In this document: piece by piece, positions 13,847 to 15,057 of the stretch
Position numbering within the stretch: position 1 is the stretch's first letter
Layout: each line of letters opens with the position of its first letter
NCBI GenBank assembly: GCA_005881295.1
Contig: VBHS01000032.1
Coordinates: 1 to 15,057, forward strand
Direction of reading: 5' to 3'
DNA: 15,057 nucleotides
Source of the DNA: Chloroflexota bacterium
GTDB taxonomy: Bacteria > Chloroflexota > Ktedonobacteria > Ktedonobacterales > Ktedonobacteraceae
Translations under genes and position numbers: made by a program
The notes under the pieces: generated by a model
The model's input: the letters and a program-made list of their open reading frames with translations, nothing else
The model's database searches: none
Told to the model about the DNA's origin: nothing

Positions 13847-15057
13847 CTAGTACTTATAAAAGTGCTGGCGCGCCTCTTCCTCAGCGGTTTTCTCTTTAAA
13901 AAATGCTGACTCATCGCGTTTAACGGCAATGTAGGAACGGGCCAGCAAAGGCCCTAGCGCCTCGAATAGAACCTGGTCGCGCTCTAACTCATCCAGGGCT
14001 TCGTCAAGTGAAGTTGGCAGCCGGCGAATACCGCGCCTTTCACGCTCCTCGTCACTGTAGTTTCCAGGATCGATCTCCTCTGGTTCGCCAGGATCAATGG
14101 AATTTTTGATGCCATCCAACCCTGCTGCCATCAAAGCGCCCATAGAGAGGTAAGGGTTGCCGCTGTGGTCGGCGAATTTTATCTCTAAATTGATCGACTC
14201 TGCCTCGCGTCCCCAAAAAGGTGAAGGAATGCGGATAGCGCCTTCGCGGTTATCGAAACCATATGCTTCATAGGCCGAGCTCCAGTAGTGAGGCAGAATA
14301 CGGCGATAGGAATTGGGGCTACCACAGGTAATTGCCATAAGCCCGCGAATATGGCGCAAGACACCACCAATAAAATATTTACCGAGTTGGCTCAGTCCGC
14401 CGCGTTCACCGGCATCGTAGAACAGGTTCGTCCCTGTGCTCTCGCTATTTTCGCCTCCCCAAAGGCTCAGGTGTATGTGGGCGCCACTGCCGGCCTTGTC
14501 AAGGAAAGGTTTCGGCGCGAATGATGCTAGAAGATTGAAGGCTCTTGCCACGCCACGTACTGTCTCGCGCACGAGGCAAACGTTATCTGCGGCCCGTAAA
14601 ATACCCGTGTGCCTGATGGAGAGCTCCTGCTGCGCGGGGCCAAGCTCAGTATGAAATAGCTCGATTGAAACGCCCTCTAATTCTAATGCCGCCAGGATGG
14701 CGTCTACCACCTCGGCCTCGTCATCCAATCCTCTACTGCTGTAACAGAGGCTATCGTCGGCCGGTACGTACTTATCACCTTCTTTACGAGCAAAATAAAA
14801 TTCATGCTCAACAGCCGCTTCTGCGCGCATACCTTGCTCACCATATTGTGCAATCATACGTTTCAGGAAAGAGCGCGGGCAGGCTTCCCACGGTTTACCA
14901 TCGGTGCGTATCATATCGCATAACATGCTGCCTGCGTTGGGCACGTAAGGCAACATCACGAAGGTTTCTGGATCAGGAATCAAGCGAAACTCACCTATCG
15001 GTCCCATACCTTCGACAACAGCAAGCGTTTCGACTCCGGTAAAAGCCTGCATTGCCA
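13847..15057 (-). CDS. Glutamine synthetase family protein, FluG/GlnA-like, partial at right edge
   Basis: The frame is open to the edge; the first in-window ATG (15052) is inside the protein, because GS family members carry about 40-50 more N-terminal residues. Counting from that Met, the catalytic domain shows VEHEFYF (81-87, metal-binding Glu82 and Glu84), HTELGPAQQELS (134-145), GAHIHLSLW (190-198), NSYRRILP (247-254), DNREGAIRIP (267-276) and LEIKFADHSGNPYLSMGAL (289-307). These are the GS metal, ATP and glutamate sites. MQAFTGVETLAVVEGMGPIGEFRLIPDP and the Asn-Pro-Tyr-Leu context resemble the GlnA3/FluG/gamma-glutamyl-amine ligase branch more than the main ammonia-assimilating GlnA. The usual GlnA adenylylation-site loop is not obvious. 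The reaction is inferred to be ATP-dependent gamma-glutamylation of an amine. A FluG-type amidohydrolase is encoded nearby on the same strand. Confidence 0.88.
   Translation of the reverse strand, partial: AMQAFTGVETLAVVEGMGPIGEFRLIPDPETFVMLPYVPNAGSMLCDMIRTDGKPWEACPRSFLKRMIAQYGEQGMRAEAAVEHEFYFARKEGDKYVPADDSLCYSSRGLDDEAEVVDAILAALELEGVSIELFHTELGPAQQELSIRHTGILRAADNVCLVRETVRGVARAFNLLASFAPKPFLDKAGSGAHIHLSLWGGENSESTGTNLFYDAGERGGLSQLGKYFIGGVLRHIRGLMAITCGSPNSYRRILPHYWSSAYEAYGFDNREGAIRIPSPFWGREAESINLEIKFADHSGNPYLSMGALMAAGLDGIKNSIDPGEPEEIDPGNYSDEERERRGIRRLPTSLDEALDELERDQVLFEALGPLLARSYIAVKRDESAFFKEKTAEEEARQHFYKY

Noticed and set aside
13847..15052. Complete glutamine synthetase gene starting at ATG 15052
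   Set aside because: The frame continues to the window edge and the family needs a further N-terminal domain of about 40-50 residues, so the ATG is internal.

Overview
The window looks like a piece of chromosome from a free-living bacterium of the Chloroflexota, most likely near Ktedonobacteria. This is an inference from the kinds of protein (GT-C membrane glycosyltransferases, a fused E1 alpha-beta dehydrogenase, a FluG-like amidohydrolase and glutamine synthetase, a CoiA-like protein, a YtxH-like protein) and from the intergenic repeat style (GTAGGGGC / GGTCGCCC / ATCGGCCC words). No rRNA or other phylogenetic marker is present. I saw no tRNA, rRNA, CRISPR array or transposase gene.

Layout. 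(1) Positions 1-5433, minus strand: one tightly packed operon of four polytopic membrane proteins of the GT-C type. In transcription order these are a GT39/ArnT-like mannosyltransferase, an uncharacterised large GT-C-like protein, a PIG-V-like mannosyltransferase, and a fourth GT-C protein that runs off the left edge. A good sigma-A promoter lies just upstream. Lipid-linked sugar transfer outside the membrane is the likely theme. (2) Positions 5693-8976: a divergent pair of thiamine-diphosphate 2-oxo-acid dehydrogenase E1 genes. The minus-strand gene encodes a complete alpha-beta fusion with all key residues visible. The plus-strand gene encodes an orphan alpha-like protein that has lost several cofactor and active-site features. 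The spacer has two back-to-back promoters, and the leader of the fusion gene holds two tandem ~50-bp repeats, each supplying the start codon of a tiny ORF. (3) Positions 9004-10627, minus: a Nudix hydrolase behind an amidohydrolase of the FluG N-terminal type. (4) Positions 10756-12179, plus: a CoiA-like nuclease-fold protein, then a small YtxH-like membrane-anchored protein. (5) Positions 12180-12640: a repeat zone with two 68-bp direct repeats, a strong hairpin and a ~241-bp long inverted repeat flanked by related 20-bp direct repeats. (6) Positions 12476-15057, minus: a glutamine synthetase family gene cut by the right edge, then a MurA-like gene whose last ~62 family residues are gone and replaced by codons read out of the repeat zone.

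The most interesting points are the degenerate orphan E1-alpha beside a complete fused E1, the tandem-repeat leader with a tiny ORF that ends in an ATGA overlap with the E1 start, the MurA-like gene broken by an inverted-repeat element, and the amidohydrolase and glutamine synthetase halves of a FluG-like pair encoded a few kilobases apart.
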